This document shows, piece after piece, positions 33,707-43,122 of a stretch of DNA of 64,000 bases. This DNA is from Flavobacterium sp. IB48 (GTDB taxonomy: Bacteria; Bacteroidota; Bacteroidia; Flavobacteriales; Flavobacteriaceae). The notes beneath the pieces were generated by a model. The model was not told where the DNA came from, searched no databases, and saw nothing but the letters and a program-made list of their open reading frames with translations. The stretch lies in assembly GCF_016405855.1 (NCBI RefSeq), contig NZ_JAEFCA010000002.1, positions 434,001 to 498,000 of the forward strand, written 5' to 3'. How positions within the stretch are numbered: the stretch's first letter is position 1; the number at the start of each line of letters is the position of its first letter. The position numbers were made by a program, and so were the translations under genes.

Positions 33707-36700
33707 TTATTCTTTTATCGTTTGAACTTGAGTTGCGATCTTTTTCCTTGATACTTTTTCTTGTAAATATTGGAATACAATGAAAAGCAACGGAATCACA
33801 AAAATTCCCAAAACAACACCGCTAAACATCCCTACTGCCGCACTCACACTGATCGATCTGTTTCCAACTGCAGTTCCTCCAGAGGCAAACATTAACGGAA
33901 TCATACCTACAATAAAAGCTAGCGAAGTCATGATAATTGGTCGTAATCTTGATCTTGAACCTTCAATTGCGGCTTCAATTATTGTTAATCCTGCAAGACG
34001 TCTCTGCAAAGCAAATTCTACAATCAAAATGGCGTTTTTAGCAAGAAGTCCGACCAGCATGATTAATCCAACCTGAACGTAAATATTGTTGTCTAAACCA
34101 ACTGCTTTAACTCCTGCAAAAGCTCCTAAGATTCCTGTCGGGATAGAAAGCAATACCGCAAGTGGCAATAAATAACTTTCGTATTGTGCTGCCAATAAGA
34201 AAAATACAAACAAGAGACACAATCCGAAGATGGCAACAGTTTGACTTCCTCCAGCTTTTTCTTCCAAACTTAAACCAGTCCATTCGTAACTGTAATCAGA
34301 CGGAAGTTTATCTAAAACTTGCTCTAGATTAGCCATAATTTGTCCGTTACTGTAGCCAGGCAAAGCCATTGCTGTAATATTTACCGAATTATAAAGGTTA
34401 TAACGATTCACTGATTCTGGACCGTAAACTTTATGGAATTTCACAATCGATTTTACTGGAACCATTTGCATTTGAGCATTTCTCACAAAAATTTCATTAA
34501 ATGCATCTTCATCCATTCTAAAAATGCCATCAGCTTTTACATTTACTCTGTAAAACTTACCAAATCTTGAAAAGTCAGCTGATTGATCTCCTGCAAAATA
34601 CGTCTGAATATTTCCTAAAAGTTCCTTGATATTTACGCCCATTTGACGTGCTTTATCTTCATCAACTTCTAATTCCAATTGCGGATAATCGGCTCTAAAA
34701 GTGGTATATGCGTATTGAACTCCAGGCTGTTTCATAATCTCTGCAATCACTTTATCAGACATTGCTTTTAAAGTTTCCGGGCTTCTTGCCATTCTGTCTT
34801 GCAATACAATCTCAGCACCACTCGTTACCCCGAATCCTTCAACAGGAGGCATTCTGAAAACCATAATCTGACCTTCTTTAATTTTAGCCAGTTTTCCGTT
34901 TACGATATTCATGATTTCCTCAATATCTTTTACCGCTCCTCTATCTTTCTTAGGTTTCAATTTGATAAATCCTAAACCATAAGCAGGGCTGGCACTATTG
35001 CTCAAAATATTGAATCCTGTAATGCTTGTATTAACATCAATCGCTTCTATTGGAGCCAATTCTTTCTCTAATTTTTCAATTACAGCAGTAGTTCGATCAA
35101 GAGCTGTTCCTGGGGGCATAGACAAACTATAAACCATGAAACCGTCATCTTCTAAAGGCACAAAACTTTTTGGAGTAGACATCATCATGTAAACCGCAAT
35201 TGCCGTGATTCCTGTTACTAATCCTGCAGCAATCCATTTTCTTTCAATTAAGAAACGAACGCCTTTAATATATCTTCCCGTTAAATTGTCGAAACTTGTA
35301 TTAAATCCGACGAAAAAACGATCTTTAAAACTCGTTTTATGTTCATGATCACCATGTTTACCTCCATGATTTTTTAGCAAAAGCGCACATAATGCAGGCG
35401 TAAGCGTCAAGGCATTTACAGCAGAAATGATAATCGCAATGGCCAATGTATAAGCAAATTGTTTATAGAAAATCCCTGAAGATCCCGTCATAAATCCGAT
35501 CGGAATAAATACTGCCGACATTACCAAAGTAATCGAAATTACGGCTCCTGTAATTTCTGCCATCGCACCATGAGTTGCTTCTTTGGCTGAAATTTCTTCA
35601 TCTTCTTCCATTTTACTGTGAACGGCTTCGACAACAACAATGGCATCATCGACTACAATTCCGATCGCTAATACCAAGGCAAAAAGCGTCAAGATGTTAA
35701 TCGTAAATCCGAAAACCAAAAGGAAGAAAAACGTTCCTACAATCGCAACCGGAACTGCAATAGCTGGAATAATCGTCGAGCGAATGTCCTGAAGGAAAAT
35801 AAACACCACAATAAATACCAGAATGAAAGCTTCAAATAAAGTCGATTTTACCTGACCTGTTGCTTCGTCTAGTCTTTCTTTGGTACTCATTACGTTTACG
35901 TATTTAATACCTGGCGGAAAAGATTTCGATAATCGTTCTACTTCTTTATTGATTCCGATTTCGATGTCATTGGCGTTTGAACCCGAAGTTTGCAAAATCG
36001 CCATCGTAACGGCATTTTTACTATTCGATTTATTATCACCACTGTACGAAATAGAACCAAATTCAACTCTCGCTACATCTTTCAATCTTAAAACATTGCT
36101 GCCAACATTTTTAACTACAATATTTTCATATTGTTCTGGTTTGTTCTTTTTTCCTTTGTAACGAATTACATATTCTAAAGCCGCTGTAGATTCTTCTCCC
36201 AATTTACCTGGAGCCGATTCTAAACTTTGTTCTGCAATGGCCTGTGTTACATCTGAAGGCACTAAACCTGCGTTTGCCATTTTACGCGGATCCAACCAAA
36301 CACGCATCGAATAATCTTTCTGTCCAAAAATCTGAACTTGTCCAACACCTGGAACACGTTTCATTTGAGGAACTAAGTTGATATTGGCGTAATTCTGAAG
36401 AAACAACTCGTCGTATTTGCTATTATCATCTGTATATAAGTTGAAAATAACAATCATACTATTTTGCTGTTTCGAAGTTGTTAATCCCATTCGGATAACT
36501 TCTTGAGGCAGTTTTGGCGTTGCTTGCTGTACTCTATTTTGAACGTTTACCGCAGCTTGATCTGGATCTACTCCTTGTTTAAAAATTACGCTGATAGAGA
36601 AAGATCCGTCATTACTTGCAGTCGATTTAATGTACTGCATGTTCTCTACTCCGTTAATCTGCTCTTCTAAAGGTGTTACTACCGAACGAATAACGGTTTC

Positions 36701-36862
36701 ACTGTTTCCTCCTGGATAAGAACCGCTTACCATAACTGTTGGCGGCGAAATATCTGGGAATCGCGTTACAGATAATCGGGTAAGACCTATGATCCCCAGT
36801 ATAACCAGTACAATAGAGATAACTGTGGCCAATACTGGCCTGTCTATTATTTTCTTTAACAT
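33707..36862 (-). CDS. RND efflux permease (HAE1 family)
   Basis: A 1051-residue inner-membrane proton antiporter. It has 12 transmembrane segments and two large periplasmic loops. Motifs: MLKKIIDRPVLATVISIVLV at the start, VQNRVQQATPKLPQEV near residue 107 (porter domain), the proton-relay segment LAIGIVVDDAIVVVEAVH near 400, and GLLAKNAILIVEFA near 925. It exports drugs or other amphiphiles through the outer-membrane factor. It lies between the adaptor (27 bp upstream) and the OMF gene, the usual order. Confidence 0.96.
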   Translation of the reverse strand: MLKKIIDRPVLATVISIVLVILGIIGLTRLSVTRFPDISPPTVMVSGSYPGGNSETVIRSVVTPLEEQINGVENMQYIKSTASNDGSFSISVIFKQGVDPDQAAVNVQNRVQQATPKLPQEVIRMGLTTSKQQNSMIVIFNLYTDDNSKYDELFLQNYANINLVPQMKRVPGVGQVQIFGQKDYSMRVWLDPRKMANAGLVPSDVTQAIAEQSLESAPGKLGEESTAALEYVIRYKGKKNKPEQYENIVVKNVGSNVLRLKDVARVEFGSISYSGDNKSNSKNAVTMAILQTSGSNANDIEIGINKEVERLSKSFPPGIKYVNVMSTKERLDEATGQVKSTLFEAFILVFIVVFIFLQDIRSTIIPAIAVPVAIVGTFFFLLVFGFTINILTLFALVLAIGIVVDDAIVVVEAVHSKMEEDEEISAKEATHGAMAEITGAVISITLVMSAVFIPIGFMTGSSGIFYKQFAYTLAIAIIISAVNALTLTPALCALLLKNHGGKHGDHEHKTSFKDRFFVGFNTSFDNLTGRYIKGVRFLIERKWIAAGLVTGITAIAVYMMMSTPKSFVPLEDDGFMVYSLSMPPGTALDRTTAVIEKLEKELAPIEAIDVNTSITGFNILSNSASPAYGLGFIKLKPKKDRGAVKDIEEIMNIVNGKLAKIKEGQIMVFRMPPVEGFGVTSGAEIVLQDRMARSPETLKAMSDKVIAEIMKQPGVQYAYTTFRADYPQLELEVDEDKARQMGVNIKELLGNIQTYFAGDQSADFSRFGKFYRVNVKADGIFRMDEDAFNEIFVRNAQMQMVPVKSIVKFHKVYGPESVNRYNLYNSVNITAMALPGYSNGQIMANLEQVLDKLPSDYSYEWTGLSLEEKAGGSQTVAIFGLCLLFVFFLLAAQYESYLLPLAVLLSIPTGILGAFAGVKAVGLDNNIYVQVGLIMLVGLLAKNAILIVEFALQRRLAGLTIIEAAIEGSRSRLRPIIMTSLAFIVGMIPLMFASGGTAVGNRSISVSAAVGMFSGVVLGIFVIPLLFIVFQYLQEKVSRKKIATQVQTIKE

Positions 36863-36889
36863 GGAAATGTTATTTTATTAAATGAAAAA

Positions 36890-38035
36890 TTATTTACTGC
36901 TTGTGTTTTTAGCAGCGATTTTTGGAACGACTTCCATTCCATCATAAAGTACATCGATATTATTCAACGCTACTTTATCTCCAGATTTTAATCCGGATTT
37001 TACGAAATAATCTACTCCTGCACTTCCTGCAATTTCGATTGGAACCATAGCTACTTTATTGCCTTCCTTTAGAATAAAAACAAAGAATTTATCTTGAATA
37101 TCTTTTACGCTCGCCATTGGAACTGTAATTACAGATGACAAACTTTTGTTCAAGACAATTCTCGCAGAACCTCCCGCACGTAATTCTTTTTTTGGATTTG
37201 GAAAAATAGCTTTTAAAGCAATTGTACCCGTTGCACGATCGACGTTTCCACTCGCCACTTCCAATTTTCCTTTTTGATCGTACTCGCTGTCATCGGCCAT
37301 AATTAAACTTACAGTCTGATTACTTTTTGAATCTTTAGAAAAAGCTAAATAATCTGCTTCTGTTAGCGAAAAATAAACGAAGACGTTATTGATTTCAGAT
37401 AAAACAGTCAGCGGAATAGCATCTGTCGGTGTAACTAAATTTCCAATTCGGTTTGGAATACGGCTAATATAGCCGCTTACAGGAGCTTTAATCAAAGAGA
37501 AATCGGCATTTAACTGAGATGATCCTAAAGCGGCCTTAGCCTGTGCTACTTGTGCAGTTGAAGCTTCGTAATTGGCCTGCGCCGTTTTTAACTGCATGTC
37601 TGAGAAAACTTTTCCTTCTACTAAAGGTTTAATTTTTTCTACTTCCAGTTTCGCATTTGCTTGATTTGCCAAAGCGCTTTTGTAAGCTGCACGACTATTG
37701 TTAACTTGTTCGGCATAAACGTCGCCTTTAATTTTAAAAAGAGATTGTCCTTTGGTTACATAATCTCCTTCTTTTACATAAATTGCTTCCAAATAACCTG
37801 ATACTTGTGCTTTTATATCAACGTTTACAGAACCTTCAACTGTTCCTGGATATTTCTTTTCAACTTCTCCTGTTGCCGAATTGGTCTGAAGAAAGTCTAC
37901 TTCTGGCTTTGGAGGAGCCATCTGCGCATCTCCGCTTTTCCCACATGATGCAAGAGAAATGGTTATCAATAAAATTGCAATTCTGCCAATTGCTTTATTA
38001 TTTTTAAAAAACTGTTTTGTCATTTTACTTTTCAT
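36890..38035 (-). CDS. RND efflux periplasmic adaptor (membrane fusion protein)
   Basis: A 381-residue lipoprotein adaptor of the AcrA/MexA type. The signal (IAILLITISLASC) is followed by the barrel-sandwich domain (VDIKAQVSGYLEAIYVKEGD, then a coiled hairpin of about 60 residues, then LIKAPVSGYISRIPNRIGNL) and a C-terminal beta-barrel. It is first in the pump operon. ATGs at 38035 and 38023 are both possible. Upstream, 38065-38139 carries a direct-repeat operator like those of three other genes in this window. Confidence 0.94.
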   Translation of the reverse strand: MKSKMTKQFFKNNKAIGRIAILLITISLASCGKSGDAQMAPPKPEVDFLQTNSATGEVEKKYPGTVEGSVNVDIKAQVSGYLEAIYVKEGDYVTKGQSLFKIKGDVYAEQVNNSRAAYKSALANQANAKLEVEKIKPLVEGKVFSDMQLKTAQANYEASTAQVAQAKAALGSSQLNADFSLIKAPVSGYISRIPNRIGNLVTPTDAIPLTVLSEINNVFVYFSLTEADYLAFSKDSKSNQTVSLIMADDSEYDQKGKLEVASGNVDRATGTIALKAIFPNPKKELRAGGSARIVLNKSLSSVITVPMASVKDIQDKFFVFILKEGNKVAMVPIEIAGSAGVDYFVKSGLKSGDKVALNNIDVLYDGMEVVPKIAAKNTSSK

Positions 38036-38064
38036 TTTTAAATGAATTACCTCAAATTTGGCAG

Positions 38065-38139
38065 CAAAATAACAGCGTAAAACCGCTTTTTTAAGGAAGA
38101 AATTTACCCAAACGACATTTTTTGATACTGAAACGTTGG
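38065..38139 (-). promoter_or_regulatory. Probable LytTR-type operator/promoter of the RND operon
   Basis: Plus-strand elements: CAAAATAA (38065-38072, reads TTATTTTG as a -7 box on the minus strand), then a 36-bp gap, then CAAACGACAT (38109-38118) and GAAACGTTGG (38130-38139), starts 21 bp apart. The 36-bp gap, the 21-bp step and the 75-bp total equal those at 44535, 49784 and 50589. The two boxes differ from those three, sharing mainly an AAACG core. A LytTR response regulator gene lies 0.5 kb upstream. Confidence 0.55.
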
Positions 38140-38175
38140 CTTGGGTTTATGCCATGAAGGTGCTAAGGCGCGAAG

Positions 38176-38453
38176 TTTTTTCTGCCACGAATTCCACGAA
38201 TTTTCTCTAATTAAAATTGTTTTATGAAATACTGTGGATAATTTCTCGAATTTTTATCGCCAAGTTGGTAAAACGCAACGTTTGTCATTTCGACGAAGGA
38301 GAAATCTCCGCGAGAAACTCTACAAAGATTGGCTATAGATTGCGGAGCTACTTGTGGAGATTTCTCCTTCGTCGAAATGACAAAAATGAGAGCAAAACAT
38401 CATAAACACAGGAAAAAATTAGCGGAAATTCGTGGAATTCGTGGCAGAAAAAA
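38176..38453. repeat. Nested palindromic repeat region
   Basis: Outer arms at 38176-38204 and 38426-38453 are near-perfect inverted copies built on TGCCACGAATTCCACGAA. They enclose the REP-like element at 38281-38384. A partial third copy (AATTCGTGAATTCGTGGCA) follows near 38477. No gene is visible between 38140 and 38534. Confidence 0.8.
38281..38384. repeat. REP-like palindromic element, copy 2
   Basis: Arms TTTGTCATTTCGACGAAGGA (left, from 38281) and the inverted copy ending at 38384 pair over 29 bp. The loop side carries GAAACTCTACAAAGATTGG, as in the other two copies. Confidence 0.85.
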
Positions 38454-38534
38454 ATTCGCATCTTCGTATCAAAAAAATTCGTGAATTCGTGGCAAAACAA
38501 AAAAACTTAGAATCTCAGCATCTTAGAAACTTTC

Positions 38535-39290
38535 TTATCTATCCATCCACTGCTTAAAGAAAGGAGTTTTTTCTCTGCTGATGATTACCTCGCGTTCGGG
38601 ATCTAGTCTAAGTTGGATTTTTAATTTTGCGTTGAAATAGTTCGCAATAGATTTAATGCTTTCGGCACGAATGAAAAACTGGCGGTTAGCGCGGAAAAAG
38701 ATATTCGGATCTAATTCTTGCTCCAGTTCTTCCATAGTTTGCGGAATTGAGATAATGACACCAGATTTAAGAAACAAATTACTGGTTTTAAACTCAGAAT
38801 ATATAAAGTCGATATCTGAAACGTCTACACTTTTATAGCCGTCACGATACGTTACCAAAAAACGCATTCTAAAAACTGGTTTTTCGATCAGTTCTTTTAG
38901 GATTCCTGCGATATTGGTTACGCTAGATTCGTTTTTATTTAAAGATTTGAATTTAGCTAGGGCAAACTCCAACTCCGTCTTTTCAATGGGTTTCATCAAA
39001 TAATCGATGCTGTTTACCTTAAAAGCACGAATTGCATATTCGTCATAAGCTGTAGTAAAAATTACAGGACAAGTGATGTTGATTTCATCAAATATAGCAA
39101 AACTAAGTCCGTCTGCTAAACGAATGTCCATTGTAATTAAATCGGGTTTTGGGTTAGATTTGAGCCATGAAACAGTATCGACAACCGTGTCAATTATGTC
39201 TAAAATTTCACAATTGGGTTCTAGTTCTTCCAACAGTCTCTTTAACCTGCTGGCGTTAATGCTTTCATCTTCTACAATTAAAATTTTCAT
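38535..39290 (-). CDS. LytTR-family response regulator
   Basis: A 251-residue regulator. The receiver domain (residues 1-120) has the acidic pair E7/D8 and the phosphorylation site Asp55 (TMDIRLADG), then YAIRAFKVNSIDYLMKPI with the conserved Lys. The LytTR DNA-binding domain (about 140-251) shows FLVTYRDGYKSVDVSDIDFI and FFRANRQFFI. Such regulators bind direct repeats spaced about two helical turns. Its sensor kinase is encoded 5 bp upstream. The RND operon's operator lies downstream at 38065-38139 and is its likely target by position. Confidence 0.94.
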   Translation of the reverse strand: MKILIVEDESINASRLKRLLEELEPNCEILDIIDTVVDTVSWLKSNPKPDLITMDIRLADGLSFAIFDEINITCPVIFTTAYDEYAIRAFKVNSIDYLMKPIEKTELEFALAKFKSLNKNESSVTNIAGILKELIEKPVFRMRFLVTYRDGYKSVDVSDIDFIYSEFKTSNLFLKSGVIISIPQTMEELEQELDPNIFFRANRQFFIRAESIKSIANYFNAKLKIQLRLDPEREVIISREKTPFFKQWMDR

Positions 39291-39295
39291 AATTC

Positions 39296-40390
39296 TTAAA
39301 TTAATGGCAGATGCACTTCATAATAGCCATTTGATTCGCTAAAAGTTGGCATTCTTTCAGATAAAATTTTATAACGAAATTCAATATTTTTATTTCCAAT
39401 TCCTGTTGAAACCAGACTTTTTCCAGCTGTTTGCTGCAAGTTATTCCGAACAATAATATCTCCAGAATTAGAGAAAACAGTAATCGTAAGCGGATTGGCC
39501 AAAGTTGCCATATTATGTTTTACGGCGTTTTCTACCAATAATTGCAACGTTAAAGGCGGTAAATGAAGTGCAAGCGAAGCAGCGTCAACCTCAATTTTTA
39601 AATCTATTTTTTCGCCCAATCTTTTCTTCAGCAAATAAAAATACGCATTCAAGAATTCGATTTCCTCTTTTACTGTAATGGTATCTTTATTTGAGTTCGA
39701 AATCATATAACGATATACTCTCGTTATATTTTCTAAGAACGAAGCTGCTTCTTTCTGATCTTCATAAATCAGCTCTGTCAAAGTGCTGAAATTATTGAAT
39801 ACAAAATGCGGATCTAACTGCATTTTAAGAGATTCTAATTTTGAACGCGTTACCGCTTCTTGAAGTTCAGAGGCTTTAACCTTTAATTCTGTAGTTTCTA
39901 TAGCATTTAAACGCCATCTGTTTAATAGGAATATTCCAGTATGAATGGCACTTATAAAAAGCGAAATAATTGCAGCCATAATTTTAGACTGCCATATTAC
40001 AACCAAATCATTTTCTTCTAAAGCAGTACATGGATATAAATAATCCCAAAGGCAAGAGAAAAAATAGTTTAAAAGTATATTTCCGGCAATAAGACAAATA
40101 AACTGTGCTATTGCTCTAAAAGCCGGATTTTGTTCCCAACTGATGTAGTAATTTAATTTGCGTCCAACAAACAAAGTTAGTTCTGTAAGGATGGCGCAAT
40201 ACAATAAAATAATGAAGATATCGAAGGTCTGATCTAAATCGAGCAAACCTTCTTCTTCAAAATTTCGGTACGGATTTAGAAAATAATACGAAGAAAGATA
40301 GACCAAAAAAACGGCTGGAATTACTATAACCCTGTAGTATTTATAGAAAAAATTCTTGCCCGATTTTTTATTTTGGTTCTTTCTACCCAT
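39296..40390 (-). CDS. LytS/YehU-type sensor histidine kinase
   Basis: A 364-residue membrane kinase. Four transmembrane segments lie at about residues 20-38, 57-77, 91-112 and 136-156, then a short coiled stretch and the His-kinase domain with His195 in QLDPHFVFNNFS and the N-box LLVENAVKHNM, followed by a C-terminal GxGNKNIEFRYK motif. The ATG at 40390 is chosen over a TTG four codons upstream. The response regulator follows after 5 bp, and fabH precedes it by 38 bp, so the three genes may share a transcript. Confidence 0.93.
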   Translation of the reverse strand: MGRKNQNKKSGKNFFYKYYRVIVIPAVFLVYLSSYYFLNPYRNFEEEGLLDLDQTFDIFIILLYCAILTELTLFVGRKLNYYISWEQNPAFRAIAQFICLIAGNILLNYFFSCLWDYLYPCTALEENDLVVIWQSKIMAAIISLFISAIHTGIFLLNRWRLNAIETTELKVKASELQEAVTRSKLESLKMQLDPHFVFNNFSTLTELIYEDQKEAASFLENITRVYRYMISNSNKDTITVKEEIEFLNAYFYLLKKRLGEKIDLKIEVDAASLALHLPPLTLQLLVENAVKHNMATLANPLTITVFSNSGDIIVRNNLQQTAGKSLVSTGIGNKNIEFRYKILSERMPTFSESNGYYEVHLPLI

Positions 40391-40428
40391 TAATTCCCTC
40401 AACTGTAAAATTGAAAAATCCTATCTTA

Positions 40429-41475
40429 TTAGTGTTCAACAAGAACACCCTCTTCTTTTTTGTTTGCTTTTATGGTAGCAACTGGATTTTTCTCACGCAT
40501 AACGCCCCATTTCAGACACGTTGCGCCCCAAGAAAAACCTGCACCAAAAGTAGTAATCAATACATTTTGACCTTCTTTGAAATCAGCTGCAAAATCCCAT
40601 AAACATAAAGGAACTGTTGCCGATGTTGTATTTCCGTAACGGTCAATATTTACTTTTACTTTATCAGAATCAATATTTAAACTTTCGCCTACAGCATTAA
40701 TAATTCTCAAATTGGCTTGATGTGGCACAACCCAATCAATTTGAGTTGCTTCCAAATCATTCTTTACCAAAGCATCTTGAGAAACTTGGCTCATTGCTGC
40801 AACGGCTCTCTTAAATACAAAAGCTCCGTCTTGTTTTAAATAATGCGTTCTGTGCAAAAGACTCTGCATAGAAGTTGGATTTCTAGAACCTCCAGCCGGT
40901 ACAGCCAAAGAAGAAACTCCGCTTCCGTCAGTTTTTAAAATCGTTTTCATTAAACCGTACTCAGATTCTGTTTTTTCTAACAAAACCGCACCTGCTCCAT
41001 CTCCGAAAAGAATACAAGTATTACGATCTTCATAATCTACGATAGAGCTCATTTTATCAGCTCCAACGATGATTAATTTCTTATAACGTCCGCTTTCGAT
41101 CATATTTGCTCCCATTTCTAGCGCATATAGAAATCCGCTACAAGCTGCATTCATGTCAATCCCAAAAGCATTTGTAAGTCCGCTTTTATCGCAAACAATA
41201 CTTGCAGTTGGTGCTAAAATGTGATCGGGAGTTGCTGTTGCGACAAGCAAAGCTTCAATCTCGTTTCGATCTACGTTATAATTTTCGAAAAGATTTTCAA
41301 TCGCTGCCGCAGCAAGATCAGATGTTGCTGTGTCGTCGTCTGCGATTCTACGTTCTTTAATTCCAGTTCTTTTAATGATCCATTCCTCCGATGTATCAAC
41401 TGTTTCTGAAATCTTTTTATTGGTCAGAATTGATGATGGTACGAAACCACCTATTGCTGTAATTACTGCGCTCAT
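40429..41475 (-). CDS. fabH: Beta-ketoacyl-ACP synthase III
   Basis: A 348-residue cytosolic condensing enzyme that starts fatty acid synthesis by joining acetyl-CoA or a branched acyl-CoA with malonyl-ACP. The catalytic triad is intact: Cys112 (MNAACSGF), His252 (VVPHQANLRI) and Asn282 (DRYGNTTSAT). The start SAVITAIGGFVP and DTSEEWIIKRTGIKER are typical. A charged tail of about 20 residues (EKNPVATIKANKKEEGVLV) extends beyond the usual end. The gene stands upstream of a LytS/LytTR pair on the same strand. Flavobacteria often have extra FabH paralogues; whether this is the main one is not visible. Confidence 0.94.
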   Translation of the reverse strand: MSAVITAIGGFVPSSILTNKKISETVDTSEEWIIKRTGIKERRIADDDTATSDLAAAAIENLFENYNVDRNEIEALLVATATPDHILAPTASIVCDKSGLTNAFGIDMNAACSGFLYALEMGANMIESGRYKKLIIVGADKMSSIVDYEDRNTCILFGDGAGAVLLEKTESEYGLMKTILKTDGSGVSSLAVPAGGSRNPTSMQSLLHRTHYLKQDGAFVFKRAVAAMSQVSQDALVKNDLEATQIDWVVPHQANLRIINAVGESLNIDSDKVKVNIDRYGNTTSATVPLCLWDFAADFKEGQNVLITTFGAGFSWGATCLKWGVMREKNPVATIKANKKEEGVLVEH

Positions 41476-42066
41476 TGTTTTTTATTTTTTTTAAGCTTTG
41501 TACTCTTAGAACCCAATGCTTAATACTTTTCTCTTCTTTTTACAGTTTCTTTAGAACTGACGCAGGAAAGACAAATGCATTCCTAAAAAGCCGATTAAAT
41601 CTGCTGACAATAACTTTTCTGAGAAATATTGTTTTAAAAACCTGAACAAACCAAAAAGATTATACAAAATCCAATTAAAATAAATTAAAAATATACACCA
41701 AGTGTTCTCTCGGTATTACTTGGTATATAATCTTTAATTTATCTTATTTTTAAAATCATATAATGCTGTTTCAGTTTGTAGATAACTCTCAATTGTAGCT
41801 GTTGCCATACTGATAAAAAACCTATTTGCATTTAAGTTTTTAGAGTGCCACAAAATTAATTTAAAAAAATCTGAAACTAACAGACAATTAAGAATAATTA
41901 ACAAAACTGCCTCAAATGTTAAAATATAATTTTGAAATTCGGCAACAAACGCTAAAAATTATAGAATCCCTAAAATCAAAAAAAATCTGTTAAAATTTAT
42001 TCTGATAAAATTTCTTCAAAAAAACCTTGTAATTTTTATATCATTATTTTTAAATCAAATCAATCT
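41476..42066. other. 591-bp AT-rich intergenic region with one inverted repeat
   Basis: No credible gene is visible. The only structure seen is an inverted repeat at 41697-41724 (ACCAAGT / ACTTGGT around a 14-nt loop), which could be an operator or weak hairpin. The rest is low-complexity A/T, probably the fabH promoter region and the end of the stress-protein transcript. Confidence 0.4.
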
Positions 42067-42900
42067 TTAATAATTCGGAAACGACAATAATGGAATATCA
42101 AGCCCTGCTGCCAAAATCCTAGTTTTACTTCTATGAACCAAAGAATCCCAAAAACCGTATTTTTGAGGTACCATAATCAGTAAATCGGCCTCGTAATTCT
42201 TAATTTCTTTTCTGATTTCGTTAATAACAGCGTTCGATCTTACCGTTTTATAAAGATATTTTACATCTTCAAATTCTTTTTCGATATTCGAATTCATTAA
42301 AACCCTGTGTTGTTCTTCTTTTAAATCGTCTAATTTTTCGTCTACACTAAAAAACTCAATTTCTGCACCAAAATCTCCCAAAGCATTTTTAATCCAGCTA
42401 AATTTCTTAATAGCCGAAAAACTCAAACTATCGCATGCATATAATACTTTTTTGATATTTAAGAAATGTGCATTTTCAGGAACTGCCAAAACGGGAATTT
42501 GAAGATTCTTAATTGCCGTTGTAGTCGAATTTCCTAATAATTCCTGTTCAAAAGAACGTTCGGCCATTCCCATTACAACTACATCTGCGTTTGTTTCTGC
42601 AATAATTTTCGGAAGTTCATCTTCCAAAAAAGAATACGTACAGATTGCTGCTGTTTCGATTTTAAACGAATCGGCCATTTCTTTAGCTAAGTTTTCTAGT
42701 TTAGAAATCGCTCTTTCAATCTGCTTTTGCATTGCATCTGCAGTTATATGAGAGTTAGCACTGTGCACACTCAATGAAAATGAATTAAATAAAACCAATT
42801 TTGCGCCTGTGGCTTTGGCAAGTCCAGCGGCATAATTAACTGCATTAGTGGCGATGGCAGAAAAATTTGTTGCGGCGATTATAGTAAGAGGTGAATTCAT
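42067..42900 (-). CDS. Universal stress protein, tandem UspA domains
   Basis: A 277-residue cytosolic protein of two UspA-like domains. The first begins LTIIAATNFSAIATNAVNYA and ends with ADVVVMGMAERSFEQELLGN-S-T-T and PVLAVP, close to the ATP-binding G-x2-G-x9-G-S form. The second is more diverged (VLYACDSLSFSAIKKF; ADLLIMVPQKYGFWDSL). Such proteins help cells survive stress. It is a single-gene unit; no clear promoter match was found. Confidence 0.9.
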   Translation of the reverse strand: MNSPLTIIAATNFSAIATNAVNYAAGLAKATGAKLVLFNSFSLSVHSANSHITADAMQKQIERAISKLENLAKEMADSFKIETAAICTYSFLEDELPKIIAETNADVVVMGMAERSFEQELLGNSTTTAIKNLQIPVLAVPENAHFLNIKKVLYACDSLSFSAIKKFSWIKNALGDFGAEIEFFSVDEKLDDLKEEQHRVLMNSNIEKEFEDVKYLYKTVRSNAVINEIRKEIKNYEADLLIMVPQKYGFWDSLVHRSKTRILAAGLDIPLLSFPNY

Positions 42901-43122
42901 AGAATATAATTAAACTTTCTCGCAAAAGTGCTCAAATAAAGGCTTCAATCTTTTTTTATATAACCGAATAATCATTTTTAACGACTCAACCGTAAAATTT
43001 CATTCCTGAAAAAACAGCCTTTCCTTTTTTGTTTCTTACTTTAAAAAACAATAAAAATTATTGAAGCGAACCGTTTTAATATTTTAGTAATTTTACTATT
43101 CGTTTAAAAATTAGGTTCACGC

